DNA of 64,000 bases from Siphonodentalium dalli (lineage: Eukaryota; Mollusca; Scaphopoda; Gadilida; Siphonodentaliidae): assembly GCA_032622095.1 (NCBI GenBank), contig CP136063.1, forward strand, positions 217,331,982 to 217,395,981, given 5' to 3'. Under the pieces are notes generated by a model. It saw only the letters and a program-made list of their open reading frames with translations, was not told the origin of the DNA and searched no databases. The position numbers and the translations under genes are program-made. Below, piece by piece: positions 12,534 to 24,716 of the stretch (its first letter is position 1; each line of letters starts with the position of its first letter).

Positions 12534-14060
12534 CTTTAAAAGAATTTATTTGCATATGAAAATAGAATAGCAACTCAGCTATTTGAAGGGCACTGTTATT
12601 TCCTAAGAAACCCACTCACTATTATAACCACCTTCTGATACTTTTAGCAATAAACAAGATAGCATAATGAAGCTGTCCTGGATCGGAAAACATTTGGGTT
12701 TTTGCCACTGAAAAGTAGTCATTTCCTTGCACCCGAACTGCTAGAAAGCAACCCAAAGCTACATATTATATAATGCCAGTTGAACGCACACGCATCCCTT
12801 TTCTACCATTTCTATCGCTCATCCCATCCCATCACTCATCTCCGTATTCACAACCCTTGGGTGACACATGTGGTTATTTATGTATTTAAAATACACACAA
12901 CCAAGAGTTGATTCTTTCTGAAGTCAGCAGCCTACACGCCATTGTGGTATTACTTCTTTCAAGTTCAATTCCAACATAAATATTTATTAAATATCAGAAT
13001 GATTATAAATTTTGTACCATATATAAGCACACATCCTCATAACAAAATGATGACGCAGTTGTGTTCTACATGTATTTCGTATATATATATTATTTGGAGA
13101 CTGTCTTTCATGTATACACATATATCTTCAGGGATAATTAAGAACTGAAACTGTCATCAGATACATGACTTTTCCGAAAAAATTTAGGTCAGTTTTAATT
13201 TAGCGTGAATTCAAAGTGTGCAAATTCAAAGCTAAGCGAAAAATAATACTGCGCGAATTTAAATATGAGTAAGGTATGTTTTGACAATTTGCTTTGAATT
13301 TCCACTGTTTACTCTATGCTTTTTCACCATTGAACTGAGACCTCTCTGTAATCACTTGCATCCATATTGGGGTTTTTAGGCTTTATGAGGCTTATTAAAA
13401 GGCCCTGTAAGTATCAAGGGATGGGCTGTTAATGAGGATTGGGCCTGCATGTACCCTTCAAAATGCCAATTCTAATTATGCATTGATAATTTTAGAGTTA
13501 CTGATCCTGCACAAGGGATGTGACATACCAGTAATCATGTAGTTAGCATGATCTATTAAGATAGAGTTATCCTTCTTTTCATGTATTAGATGCAGGAACA
13601 TTAATCACTTTTCCCTTTGATAATACTACTAATGGGGTCACTAATTGTGCAACTGATTGGAGAAATATTTGTCTTTTATTAGCGTATTTTGGAGACTCAC
13701 TTGATCTTTTCAGGTCTCATTGTTACTCGATACAAAATAAAGCAACATTACCTTGTATATTTGACATTGCGCCATATATACAAAGTTTTACTTAAAAATA
13801 TATTGTAATAATTCATTCTGTGAGCTCTCCATTCTTTTTTTTATACAAACTATAATATTAATATCTTTATTGCATATCTCTTCATAAACAATAAGGTTGC
13901 TATTCAGATTAATATGAACAGTCATGTTAAACCAGTGTACATGTTTTTGTTGACAAAATTTCTATAAAATTACAATGAGGGTTTGAGTCATCGTTGCATA
14001 CTAGTGATACATACATGTACCAGAGCATATTTGTAGTGATTTAATTCGAATTTATGTGGA
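12534..14060. other. No gene seen
   Basis: AT-rich sequence. CTTATTAAAAGGCCC at 13391 resembles the segment before the 10648 candidate exon (CTTACTAAAAGGCCC), suggesting a small dispersed repeat. A 68-residue ORF at 12942-13148 has no motif. Confidence 0.4.
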
Positions 14061-14460
14061 TTAACCCTTTACCCAACAGAACGGCCCTGTGCCAATGCAT
14101 TCTCTTATATATGCGAGTCGACCATAGGTCGCCTCGCATATATAAGAGAATGCATTGGCTTAACACATTAAAAATTATAAAATTGTTAAAGAATGTAAGA
14201 AAAAATGGTAAAAAGTGTTAAAAAAAGATTTTTTTTAGGCCAATGCATTCTCTTATATATGCGAGGCGACCTATGGTCGACTCGCATATATAAGAGAATG
14301 CATTGGCACAGGGCATAACTGTAACTATCACAATGTGGTCAAGGAGCCGGTTCCAATGATATCCATATGTGTATGGTTCTATTGAGACAGCCCGAAGATA
14401 TTTTAGGCTGTTGAAGCTTTATTTGGCCGGTTTTGGCCAGTTTGTTGGGTAAAGGGTTAA
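14061..14460. mobile_element. PB1 piggyBac-like MITE, full length (~400 bp)
   Basis: Bounded by TTAA on both sides. The ends are TTAACCCTTTACCCAACA and TGTTGGGTAAAGGGTTAA (18 bp perfect inverted repeat). Inside are two near-perfect hairpins with arms ATGCATTCTCTTATATATGC and centres GTCGACCATAGGTCGCC. They are separated by ~90 bp of AAAATTATAAAATTGTTAAAG-type sequence. A 3' arm contains CAATGTGGTCAAGGAGCCGG and AGCTTTATTTGGCCGG. The TTAA target and CCC/GGG termini fit piggyBac. No coding capacity. Confidence 0.9.
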
Positions 14461-14610
14461 AGAATTAAAACACTCATGGCCTTTATAAGCTTCTCGTTAA
14501 ATTTTACGAGGACATCGTAAACACAGACAATCAATAACAATAATCTGCAATTTTTTTAATTGTAACCAACTGCTTATAAATTATCTATATATATAAAAAC
14601 CGTCATCTGT

Positions 14611-14635
14611 CTGTGTGTGTGTGGTGTGTGTGTGT
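14611..14635 (+). repeat. (TG)n microsatellite
   Basis: CTGTGTGTGTGTGGTGTGTGTGTG. A similar but shorter 'ATCTGTCTGTGTGTGTTGG' context recurs at 17145, so this may be the edge of a dispersed repeat. Confidence 0.7.
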
Positions 14636-15236
14636 AACTCTGTCATGCTTTTGGCATGTTTATTATAACTTTTCAACCATGCATTCAATGTAGCCTAAAT
14701 TTGAAACATATGATCTGACACATTTTCAGGCTGACGGCCTGAGATATAGGACAATTTCCAAGGGTAGCGATGGCGGAAATTTCCGCAGTGTTTTAGAATA
14801 CAAAAGCAAGGGTGCCACTGAATGAGAGCACTAAGAGAACTCTATAGTGATCTTTGTCCTGTATCAAGTGCATGATAGTATAAAATAGAGTTATGCTGCT
14901 TGCTTCAGTATACCGACTAAACGCTATAGACCCATCATTTGTTATGGTTTATCCCCCAGTAATGACAAAGCTGATGCAATGAGGCCTGAAAAAAGTCCCT
15001 TCGGATCACAATTACAGCAATAACATTTATTTGTATGTTTGACAATTATATTTAGTCTGAATTGAACATTTGGCAGTGTCCTGACGGCATCTGTTGATCC
15101 ATCTGTGTAGTGTTTTGATTCTGTTGATAACATTTGTTAACCAATGATCATAATTTTTGGCCAGCATGTTTATATGTATTTTTTCAAGCTTTTGTACTGT
15201 GAGTTTTCGTCCAGTTCTACCTATTATTCAAGAGTA
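14636..15236. other. No recognisable feature
   Basis: Unique AT-rich sequence. The 63-residue minus-strand ORF at 14942-15133 has no motif. Confidence 0.35.
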
Positions 15237-15479
15237 TTAACCCTTTCTATACTGAATGGACTTTCCAACTTAGTTGTAAAAGTATACATAGGAATGGTCT
15301 ATTACTCGGACATCTGGATAGTTTTTCAGGAAAAATAAGCAGACGACACATAATGAAAGTGCAAAAGGAGTCTATTTACTGAAGCAAAATGTTCAGATAA
15401 TAAGTTCAACAAATGACCTTTGTCTGAACATTTCTTATGGGAACTACTCATGATGAGTATTTAGTATAGAAAGCATTAA
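15237..15479. mobile_element. D-family MITE, full length
   Basis: TTAACCCTTTCTATACT at the left and AGTATAGAAAGCATTAA at the right form inverted ends with TTAA on both sides, again piggyBac-like. The middle has a palindrome AAATGTTCAGATAATAAGTT / TGTCTGAACATTTC. It shares CCCTTT with PB1 and PB2 but no internal hairpin sequence. Confidence 0.8.
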
Positions 15480-15803
15480 CCCTGTTTGTCCATAGACTAA
15501 TTTGTTTTGATTTGATAACTGGAACATTCACTCCGGAATGACTTGATTTTTCGAAATAGAACTTTTCCGAACAGTGAGACTACCATGTAGTTTCAACTGA
15601 ATGAACTTAACTTGTCACTTCATTCCTGGTAAATTACTTTAATTTCTATGACATCATTAGGTCTTTCCAAATCATATAAAGTTCACATAAATTATTCACC
15701 TTGTTATGAACCTACTTTGATCCCTGGGAACTTGGCAGGAATGTGGCAAAGTGAGACTTTTGAGGTATAATTTGAGTTTCAAAACTACCACAAGCCTTTT
15801 ATT

Positions 15804-15922
15804 TACAGTAATGCCTAAAGTAATTGACCACTTAACCACAAGCCATATTTCCGACTAAATCCTGAAAAATTATCCATAATTCTGCTGTGGTTAAGTGGTC
15901 AATTACTTTGGGCATTACTGTA
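15804..15922. mobile_element. TA1 MITE, short form (~115 bp)
   Basis: A TA-flanked palindrome with ends CAGTAATGCC and GGCATTACTG. The terminal ~30 bp of each arm is retained, but much of the interior, including one CAGCAGAATTATGG arm, is lost. Confidence 0.85.
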
Positions 15923-16276
15923 TGTTGATTGTAATTGTTTACCATTAGTTTGCAGCTTTTGTTGAATGTCCCCAGGACTTGACTTGTCATGATATGGCCT
16001 AGAGACTAAAACAATGTTAAACACTAACTAAACATGCATTCGTAAATCAATACAAAACCTGGAAGGAATTTTTTCCCCTGCATTTTATTTCTGCCTGGTT
16101 TGCATGTTTGCATCATCCATTCACGATGGCAAAGAACGCCATTCAATTTGCAAAATGAGCATTTGGCATATTAACCAAAACCAAAGAATCATAATGAGAC
16201 TAACAAACATATTTTATTTCTGTGTGTTCAGTTTCAACTTTAAATTAATATGCAAGATTGGATATTTTATTAATAT

Positions 16277-16357
16277 ATTACTTTCTATACTAAATTGATT
16301 CTCCCACCAAGTTAAAAATTGTACACTGGAATGGTCTATTATTGATTTGGAGTCATA
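16277..16357. mobile_element. D-family MITE fragment
   Basis: CTTTCTATACTAAATTGATTCTCCCACC and GGAATGGTCTATTA match the left half of the D copy at 15237. It stops at the TA1 element; no right half follows. Confidence 0.6.
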
Positions 16358-16544
16358 TACAGTAATGCCCGAAGTATATGACCCTTTAGCCACAGCAGAA
16401 TTATGGGAAATTTTTCAGGATTTAGTCGGAGATATGGCTTGTTGCCATTCATCGGAAACTCTCACCGTATTTCCGACTAAATCCTTAAAAATTTCCCATA
16501 ATTCTGCTGTGGTTTAGGGGTTGATTATTTAGGACATTACTGTA
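16358..16544. mobile_element. TA1 mariner/Tc1-like MITE
   Basis: TA + CAGTAATGCCC ... GGACATTACTG + TA. The two arms carry CACAGCAGAATTATGGG, TTCAGGATTTAGTCGG and ATATGGCTTGTTGCCATTCA in inverted order. TA flanks and short ends suggest the mariner/Tc1 group. Confidence 0.85.
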
Positions 16545-17274
16545 AGCTAGGGTCTGGCGAATCACGGATTTTATTCCGACTAAAATCTCTAATAGAATCG
16601 GGTAAAAGATTCGAAATTGGATCGAATGTCGAATCGTTATATCAAGTGTATCAACAGTGAAGAGGTGGATCAGTTCGGTAAACACTTAAATTGGTAGCTG
16701 TAACAAACCAAAAACCTATTAGTAACTGATTGCAAATGGATTGTATGTTAGCTAACAAAATTAATGCATCTTCTGCACAATATGCATGCATCTCATTTTC
16801 CTAATAAATACTGATGGATGAGAATCATTGAATGCAATGAATGGTGGATGGGGGAGTAACTCTTACAATGTTCTTTCGAACTGTTGTAGTCGTCAAACTT
16901 CATCGATCACAGTGTTTTACTGAAATCTGCCATTTGAATTCTATCACGCTGAACTCCTTGACCTATAGCAGTATACCAGTATATGGGATGGAGACTTGTG
17001 AGGTTTTCCGAATGACTTTGGCTGCAATTCCCTTGTGACATTCAACTCCTGGAATCCCAGAGTAATGTTTGGTTTATGTCATTCTTACTGAGATTATAAT
17101 GAATTAAAATTTGGCTGTCTATTTATAGATAATTTATGAGTGTTATCTGTCTGTGTGTGTTGGCTAGTATTGCAAAGTTTCTTAGCCCAAGAGCAATGTT
17201 GTAAGTACATGTACTCTAGCTGTAGTCTATAGAAACCATGGGAATGCAGTCAATGTACCTGAGATTCGCAGGGC
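16545..17274. other. No gene seen
   Basis: AT-rich. Around 16555-16640, TCTGGCGAATCACGG and GATTCGAAATTGGATCGAATGTCGAATCG resemble a worn hAT subterminal region, without an identifiable end. Confidence 0.35.
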
Positions 17275-17296
17275 CATAATGTAAGCAGACAACATA

Positions 17297-17433
17297 TACA
17301 GTAATGCCTTAAATAATCGACCCAAGGAGAGCTTTCCGCTGAATGGCAACAAACCATATTTCCGACTAAATCCTGAAAAGTTACCCATAATTCTGCTGTG
17401 GTTAAGGAGTCGATTATTTAAGGCATTACTGTA
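17297..17433. mobile_element. TA1 MITE nested in D
   Basis: TA CAGTAATGCC ... GGCATTACTG TA. The left arm is shortened and goes straight from ATAATCGACCC to the hairpin apex AGAGCTTTCCGCTGAATGG. Confidence 0.85.
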
Positions 17434-17492
17434 GTTGGAAGTATAGAAGGAGTCCTGTTTATGGAGGGAAATGTTAGATAATAAGTTAAACA

Positions 17493-17837
17493 CAGTCCTT
17501 CCCATGAGGAAAACACAGCGAGAGCACTTATTTGCTCTCGCAATTCAGAAGACGGGTGTAATTGCGCCCATAATATAATCGTAAGTTGGGGTTTTCTCAA
17601 ACAAAATGTCCTTTTGGGATAGCCCTATGTCCAGTTAAACTATCACATGCCCATTATTTAACTGAGGTGGGAAAGGTTCTAAATATACCTTCGTAAAGTT
17701 ACATATTGAATCAACTATTACAGTGACCATGAAAATTTTGATAAGAGGGTCAAGTGAAAATTTTAGCACCAGTGAATTAAAAAATGCGAGTCTAAATGGG
17801 TGCGAGAGCAATCACTCCTCTCTCCTGGGAAGGACTG
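17493..17837. mobile_element. 345 bp TIR element (ends CAGTCCTTCCCA)
   Basis: The ends CAGTCCTTCCCA (17493) and TGGGAAGGACTG (17837) are exact inverted repeats, flanked by TAAACA on both sides (17487-17492 and 17838-17843). Inside, TTTGCTCTCGC and GTGCGAGAGCAA form a second inverted pair. A solo end of the same family occurs at 30425. A 6 bp duplication does not fix the superfamily. Confidence 0.7.
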
Positions 17838-18263
17838 TAAACAAACAACCTGTTGCAGGCCTGCAAATATGGGGTGAATGACCGCTAAGTTCACCTGGAG
17901 GTTATCTAAAATGAAAAACCCGCGAACAACAAACAGGTTGTGCCTAAGTTTTATAAATGCAGGTCTCGCAATAACTAATTCTCACCTTAATTTTTGCTCA
18001 ATGAAGTCCCAAAATGAGATATTCAAATTTATTACGGTCGTTCATTGAGTTGCCCATTTGTAGTTAATAATACCAGTTGTAGTGATTATAAGTTTGTGTA
18101 ACTCTCCTGCTAATTAATGTATGGGTTACCTAAGCACAAACAAGGTGAATGGAAAATAGGTTTCACATAATTTTGAAACCTGCAGGCCTGTGCTGCATAT
18201 TTATTATCTGAACATTTCCTAAGGGATAACTACTCATCAACAAGTATTTAGGATAGAAAGGTT

Positions 18264-18784
18264 ATTCTTGAAATAACTCTCTGCTATATGTATATAACAC
18301 TAACAGACTTTTTCTGGCTCTCAAAATTCAGAAACCTTTATATGAGATATAAGTACCTTTTTGGGGACCAAATTTCAGACTAATCTTTCGTGGTAATCTC
18401 ATGGTTTGTTACAATGTGCCCAAAGCCCCAAATGCCACCAATCTAAATGTGGGATTGTAGTGGTAGTTGGGTTAATTTCCACGATGATTCACATATCTCT
18501 GAGGCATCCTATGGGGATTTGTTCTCTGTCCCCTTAATTGAGGAATGGTATTCACAAACGATAATTGCTCCATAATAGATGGGAATTTTTCAATTATTGC
18601 ACCCAAGCAAATGTCACGAATTGCGCAAAGTAGGTTTGGATGTTAGTTTCCTGCACACTAATGTAGCATTGACGTGGTTGACTGCAAATGAAAAAAAAGA
18701 TTTAAATTAGTTGGTAGATATTTAGTAGAAAAAGTTAGCACAGATTTAAACTGAAGGTTTCTTGTCCTTAATACTAGTCAACAT
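18264..18784. other. No recognisable feature
   Basis: AT-rich unique sequence with no repeat ends or ORFs. Confidence 0.3.
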
Positions 18785-19296
18785 CAAGCCTGAAATTGTG
18801 CGTCTGACATTTGCAGAATGAGGTTCCCAAAGGGTGAATTTAGTGTTGCTATCTCGCCATCGGGATAGTTTAACTAAATTCACCCTATGGGAACCTCATT
18901 CTGCAAATGTCAAACACACTATCCTGGCTTGGACAACATCTTATGTTTTAAAGTCATCTGGTGACATTATTCTGCTTAGGCCTCATCTTCTGGGAGGTAT
19001 CTATAGTCTCAAATTAACATTGTTTTAGTTTCTTATTCCCTTCTTTTCAGTTTCTATATCCCCTAATTTGCAGAAGATAAAATGCATAATCAAGGTGACA
19101 AAAAATAGGTGAACATCACCAACTTCAACTGGGAAATGATCGTAGATCTCCCATAGCAGTTGAGGCAGAATGACTTTCCCAGACAGTGAATTTGGTGATG
19201 CTAGCCCACCATGAGGGATAGTGTCACTAAATTCACCCACTAGGAATCTCATTCTGCAAAGGTCAGACACACTATTCCAAGGCTTGGTCAACACTC
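18785..19296. mobile_element. GAGG-family MITE, long form
   Basis: Opens with CAAGCCTGAAATTGTGCGTC and a short GAGG palindrome (18785-18935), then the family interior (GCTTAGGCCTCATCTTCTGG, TTTCTATATCCCCTAATTTGC, AACTTCAACTGGGAAA). It closes with a second palindrome and ATTCCAAGGCTTGG. This copy shows that the long form has a small palindrome at each end of a ~250 bp interior. Confidence 0.8.
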
Positions 19297-19355
19297 AACA
19301 GCTATGTTTTTAAGCCACTTGGTGGTTTGAAGGTCCAAATTATGCTAACTTTTGC

Positions 19356-19566
19356 TACAGTAATGGCCTAAGTAATCGACCCCTTAACCACAGCAGAATT
19401 ATGGGTAATTTTTCAGGATTTAGTCAGAAATATGGTTTGTTGCCATTCATCGGAAAGCTCTTGGCTTTCTGATGAATGGCAACAAGCCATATTTCCGACT
19501 AAATCCTGAAAAGTTACCCATAATTCTGCTGTGGTTAAGGAGTCGATTACTTAGGGCATTACTGTA
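19356..19566. mobile_element. TA1 MITE, full length (~210 bp)
   Basis: TA CAGTAATGGCC ... GGGCATTACTG TA with both long arms and the apex ATCGGAAAGCTCTTGGCTTTCTGAT. It is almost a perfect palindrome. Confidence 0.9.
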
Positions 19567-19637
19567 CATCACAGAGGTCGGTCTTAGAGTAACCAGTGAC
19601 CAAGTAGTAGATTTAAGGCCATGATGGGTCTTGAACA

Positions 19638-19902
19638 TTAAGCCTTTCATGGAGGGAGCTGCACAGGTGGAGCATTAATGATCCTGTGCCAATGTATTCT
19701 CTTATATATACAAGTCTCCCATAGGGACCCTCGCTTATATAAGAGACTGCACTGGCTTTATACAAGGGCAATGTAAATATTGTTAGGCCAATACATTTTC
19801 TTATATATCCAAGGCTCCCTATGGCAGACTCAAATATATAAGAGAATGCATTGGAACAGGGTTTCGCAAAATTTCAGGAAGCTCCATTCATGGAAGTGTT
19901 AA
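19638..19902. mobile_element. PB2 MITE
   Basis: TTAAGCCTTTCATGGAGGGA at the left and CATGGAAGTGTTAA at the right. Both hairpins are present but degenerate (TTATATATACAAGTCTCCC; TTATATATCCAAGGCTCCC). Confidence 0.8.
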
Positions 19903-20340
19903 GATCATTCCCTTTTCAGAGTAAAACTTGTTTGAGTCAGGGTTGGGGGTAAAAAGTTTCTTATAATGTAATAGTAAAGATTTCTTTGAATTTGGACTTT
20001 TATGTAGGATATTGTAAGGATTTAATTGTAAGAAGAAAAAAAACATACCTGTTCTAGGGTTTAATCCAGACACATGAATTTCCCAGTTCCTTGTTCTTAA
20101 TTTCTGTTCCTGAATCTTGGGGAAATCAACGGTTTGGAATCTGGAATTGGAAATTGCACTAAGCTATGGTTAATTGTCTTCACACTTTCATGATTTATGT
20201 CGCATTGACCATGTTCCATGTGTATTAACATCATCTACCATGTTTCCAATCAGTCAGTTAGTTTATTATCTTGGGTTTGTCCACACCTATATACGTAATC
20301 ATATTAGTATAAGCATGACGTTTATTTCACATGAATTTGA

Positions 20341-20473
20341 AAAATGGTATCTACTAAATGTTTACATCTGTATACTATTTTGCAGTAATGTATGTTATGA
20401 ATCGTAAGTTCGTAACTTACGTTCTTAATCGGCAAAATAGTATACATGTGTAACATTTAGTGGACATCATTTT
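20341..20473. repeat. 133 nt hairpin with ~42 bp arms
   Basis: The left arm (20341-20383) has ACTAAATGTTTACATCTG and TATACTATTTTGC. The right arm (20432-20473) has GCAAAATAGTATACATGTG and AACATTTAGTGGACATCATT. They pair with a few mismatches. The 48 nt loop contains a second perfect hairpin (CGTAAGTT CGT AACTTACG). No TA, TTAA or other duplication is obvious. It may be a tiny MITE or a pre-miRNA-like fold. Confidence 0.65.
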
Positions 20474-20718
20474 AACTTTGCTATCCTGTCATTTGAGAAA
20501 TTGATTGTGATTCTTTGAATGTGAAGTTTTGAACTTGTGATGGTGAATGTTTCCTCGATTTGTTTTAGATTACTAACTGGAATGTTACTCAATCTTTTAT
20601 TTTGTAACTCTAACTTTTAATTCCGAGTATCCGACATGACAGGGAAATAGATTGTTCCTGGTTCCGGTTGTAGCTTCTAAAATTTTCCGGAAGCGGTTCC
20701 TTGAAAACTGAGCATATA

Positions 20719-21118
20719 TTAACCCTTTACCCAACAAACCGGCCAAAACCGGCCAAATAAAGCTTCAACAGCCTAAAATATCTTCGGTCTGTCTCAATAG
20801 AACCATACACATATGGATATCATTGGAACCGGCTCCTTGACCACATTGTGATAGTTACAGTTATGCCCTGTGCCAATGCATTCTCTTATATATGCGAGTC
20901 GACCATAGGTCGTCTCGCATATATAAGAGAATGCATTGGCCTAAAAAAAATCTTTTTTTAACACTTTTTACCATTTTTTCTTACATTCTTTAACAATTTT
21001 TTAATTTTTAATGTGTTAAGCCAATGCATTCTCTTATATATGCGAGGCGACCTATGGTCGACTCGCATATATAAGAGAATGCATTGGCACAGGGCCGTTC
21101 TGTTGGGTAAAGGGTTAA
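20719..21118. mobile_element. PB1 MITE, full length, reverse orientation to 14061
   Basis: TTAACCCTTTACCCAACA next to the AACCGGCCAAAACCGGCC arm, ending AACAGAACGG-type sequence in reverse and TGTTGGGTAAAGGGTTAA. It keeps both hairpins. Nearly identical to the 14061 copy in reverse complement. Confidence 0.9.
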
Positions 21119-21395
21119 ACCAAAACCAGTTCACATTCCTGTCTTGAATATTTTGAAATCGTATACCAAACTGGCATCTGCTATCGATTATGTCAATATA
21201 CCATAGACCTATATTTGAGAACATCCAACTAATTAGTGGTCAAATCGTTAAATTTTCATTTTCTTGTTTGTTCTCCTAAAATTATTTGATTAGCATGTTT
21301 GCTCATTTGGCATCCCAAATCCAATTGATCTTGTGGAAGGTGGAGTCACTAATTGAAAAAGGCATAATAAAATCTGGATTTTACTCATATCTGCT

Positions 21396-21940
21396 TACAG
21401 TAATGCCCTAATTAATCTACTGCTTAACCCTTTACCCAACAAACCGGCCAAAACCGGCCAAATAAAGCTTCAACAGCCTAAAATATCTTCGGTCTGTCTC
21501 AATGGATCCATACAAATATGGATATCATTGGAACCGGCTCCTTGACCACATTGTGATGGTTACAGTTATGCCCTGTGCCAATGCATTCTCTTATATATGC
21601 GAGTCGACCATAGGTCGCCTCGCATATATAAGAGAATGCATTGGCCTAAAAAAAATTCTTTTTTTAACACTTTTTACCATTTTTTCTTACATTCTTTAAC
21701 AATTTTATAATTTTTAATGTGTTAAGCCAATGCATTCTCTTTTATATGCGAGGCGACCTATGGTCGACTCGCATATATAAGAGAATGCATTGGCACAGGG
21801 CCCTTCTGTTGGGTAAAGGGTTAACCACAGCATAATTATGGGTAACTTTTCAGGATTTATTCGGAAATATGGCTTGTTGCCATTCATCGGAAAGCTCTCG
21901 TGCTGTGGGTAAGCAGTCGATTAATTAGGGCATTACTGTA
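21396..21940. mobile_element. TA1 MITE split by PB1
   Basis: The left end is TA CAGTAATGCCC. The right end GGGCATTACTG TA closes at 21940. After the PB1 insertion the sequence resumes with CCACAGCATAATTATGGGTAA. The 3' apex is shortened. Confidence 0.85.
21424..21824. mobile_element. PB1 MITE inserted in TA1
   Basis: Complete element with TTAA at both ends, sitting at the TTAA that TA1 normally carries in CTCCTTAACCACAGC. Orientation matches 20719. It is close to that copy in sequence, and they are only 306 bp apart. Confidence 0.9.
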
Positions 21941-23365
21941 GTTTTGACATACACCCAAACTGTCATTATCATCTGAGAGTTGGCTCTTCCAGGATCATTA
22001 ATAATTATATTTTAGTATATTTTTAAAATGCCAATCCCCAACTTTGCCCATCTACATGTAGGCAGGGGATACTGCCGTCGGCGACTGCTTGTCAATATTT
22101 CCAATTACTCCCTATATTTGTGTAAAAAACACTATTACTGTCACGACATTGGGAGGTACCATATACATGTACAATCAGTGAAGCGCATCCTGGAACCCTT
22201 CTGTGACTTTTCTTGTCGCAACAAGTTATAAATGGCCCAATTATTGACTAGTGAAAATCTTTTTTTATGGGTTGTTAGGCAACACAGAGATTGATATGTT
22301 TTAACTCAAATTAGCATTTTCCGGACCATTCATTCACTGCTTTCAGCCATGGTATGTCAACATAAGCCGTCATTAACTGTGGACTAGACTAAGATTACGG
22401 GCTCAAATTCTGGAACTGGATACTTAATTGCCTAATGTGGATGGACCACTGTTGAGAAAAGTATTCTCCACGGCAACGAGCAAATATAAAAATGGAATGA
22501 AATCAGGACTGGTTTGCTAGCTGTGAGATCAAAATATTGTGGGCTTTGTAGCCTCATAACAAAATCTCTGTGATGTAGCAGATTATTTTTATGTTAAACG
22601 CATCTCATCCATAATTTAGTCGCTGTGGGATTTGGAATGGCGTCATTTTCTACATGACTTGATGTACAGCGTGAATTATTCACAGCGCAAATGGCATCTC
22701 CGCTTGAAAACAATCAATGCTTTGTCACCACAATTGTCAAAATACCATTCCCCAATGATGGTTGAAAAATGCTAATACAATATTCATATGGCCATTATAG
22801 TGGTTGGCTTCATAAGCCTAAAAGCCCGTGGAGCGAGTCGGAATATCCCCTGTCCCCCGGGAGAGGGACGAACTCTGTTTACATTGAAAATGCTATACAT
22901 TTTGTATGATTGCACCCTCGAAACGCTCGTATAACGGGCGCCCATGTTGTCCTGGGGTGACTCATAACTATTTTAAATTCTCTAAAGGGCTGTCTGGGAG
23001 TTCATGTACATTAACCTTAGCGTCCCCTTTTAAAATGGAAGCAATGAAGAGTTGGCAGTATGGCTCTCTTGCATTTCAATGGCACTTTTTTGCCTTCTGG
23101 GCATTATAGCTTTCTGCGTAAGAGAAGAAATTGATTCTTGACTGAGAGTTATTTAAGAGGTATGATGGGAAGTCAGTTCAATGATGTCCTGCATCAGAGG
23201 GCAGTAAACCAGTTCTTTATCGGTCGAGTATTGTAACAGACTAGAACTATGATTTGATGAATAACCATTGGTATCTGTCAGTCTATGTCATTACACAAGC
23301 GAAATAACCCCAACAAATTTTATCAGATTTAGAGAAAATATGATCCGTTGTTTCTAGTCATGGGG
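21941..23365. other. No gene; part of a diverged local duplication
   Basis: Mostly unique. Sequence at about 23017-23145 (CCTTTTAAAATGG ... GGCACTTTTTTGCCTTCTGG ... AATTGATTCTTGACTG) is repeated in diverged form at 23790-23910. ORFs at 22028-22231 and 22906-23109 have no motif. Confidence 0.4.
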
Positions 23366-23600
23366 CAGTAATGCCCTAAATAATCGACTCCTTAACCACA
23401 GCAGAATTATGGGTAATTTTTCAGGATTTAGTGGGAATTTTTTCAGGATTTAGTGGGAAATATGGCTTGTTGCTATTCATAGGAAAGCTCTCAGTGAGAG
23501 ATTTCCGATGAATGGCAACAGGCCATATTTCTGACTAAATCCTGAAAAGTTACCCATAATTATGCTGTGGTTAAGGAGTCAATTATTTAGGGCATTACTG
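23366..23600. mobile_element. TA1 MITE with a small internal duplication
   Basis: CAGTAATGCCC ... GGGCATTACTG. The phrase TTTTCAGGATTTAGTGGGAA occurs twice in tandem in the left arm, making this copy longer. The left TA is lost (GGGG before CAGT). Confidence 0.85.
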
Positions 23601-23789
23601 TTAATTGGATGAATTTGGAAACTAAATTGTCTGAATATTATGTGGAGACGGTTTATGGATGTCCACTATACTACATTTTAAGTACATGTATGATGATAAC
23701 TTTCAGGAAAATTCTGATTTTGACTAAGTTGGTTTCTACTCATTATCATCTTCAACAATTGGACAGATTCGCAAACCAGTCCTGCCTAA

Positions 23790-23910
23790 TTGTTCCCATT
23801 TTAAATGAGGGGTCGGCACTGGATCTGTTGAATTTCAATTGCACTTTTTTGCCTTCTGGGCTGTTCTGGGCATTATTTTTCTGCATTGCAGAATAAATTG
23901 ATTCTTGACT
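23790..23910. repeat. Diverged copy of 23017-23145
   Basis: Shares TTTCAATTGCACTTTTTTGC, CTTCTGGGC and AATTGATTCTTGACTG with the upstream copy ~780 bp away. The TA1 element lies between the two copies. Confidence 0.6.
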
Positions 23911-23914
23911 GTGA

Positions 23915-24077
23915 CCTTTCATGGTGGGGGCTGTGTTGGTGCAGCATTAATACCTTGTGCCAGTGCATTCTCTGATATATGCAAGTCTCCCATAGGGAGC
24001 CTCGTATATATGAGAGAATGCACTGGCTTACAAGATCAAGGTAAATATTGTTAGGCCCTAAGAGAATACATTGGCAC
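23915..24077. mobile_element. PB2 MITE, truncated on the right
   Basis: GACCTTTCATGGTGGGGGCTG and one hairpin (CAGTGCATTCTCTGATATATGC). The second hairpin is reduced to CCTAAGAGAATACATTGGCAC, and a GAGG element abuts immediately. Confidence 0.7.
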
Positions 24078-24303
24078 CAAGCCTTGAAATAGTGTGTCTG
24101 TCATTTTCAGAATGAGGTCCCCAGAGGGTGAATTTAGTGATGCTACCCCGCATAGCGCATTAACATCACCAAATTCACCCTCTGGGGACCTCATTCTGCT
24201 TACAACTCAGCAGAATGAGGTTCCCAGATGCGGGGTAGCATCACTAAATTCACTCTCTGGGGACCTCATTCTGCAAATGACAGGCACACTATTTCAAGGC
24301 TTG
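24078..24303. mobile_element. GAGG-family MITE with three palindrome arms
   Basis: Ends CAAGCCTTGAAATAGTGTG and CACACTATTTCAAGGCTTG. Between them are GAGGTCCCCAGAGGGTGAATT, its complement, and a further GAGGTTCCCAGATGCGG arm. The ORF at 24094-24384 is a translation of these repeats. Confidence 0.85.
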
Positions 24304-24716
24304 ATTGGCACAGGGCAAAAATTAAGGAAATTCATGAAATGGATAAGACAGGGTTTAGCTAGTGGGCTAGTTGTTCACCTTTAGGGTCCCTTTCCCCCAT
24401 GCCCACATTTCCCATCTGACACATTTCCTGAAACGGAGTAATGCCTACATCACCTGTGTATATCCCACTATATAATAAAACCAACAGGATTCATGATCAA
24501 TAAAAATAATTTTTATTTGTCAATGTTGACCACAAGTGAACTATTTTTATGGAAAAATAATACTTTTCAAGGATACACACATCAATAGTTATTGCCTTAT
24601 TCTGAAATATATTTAAGTGAACATCACTAAAAGTGGTGTTTGATTCTGCCATGTTTTGGTGCCATTGCCTTGCCAAATAAAACATGATGCTATTCCGTTT
24701 TGAATTGATCAGTTTT

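Larger units (their letters stand above)
17275..18263. mobile_element. D-family MITE with at least two insertions
   Basis: D sequence is visible as GTAAGCAGACAACATA (17281), AGTATAGAAGGAGTCCTG ... ATGTTAGATAATAAGTT (17440-17487) and TTATTATCTGAACATTTCC ... TAGGATAGAAAGGTTA (18200-18263). A TA1 copy (17297-17433) and roughly 700 bp of other DNA starting with the CAGTCC element (17493) interrupt it. Confidence 0.65.
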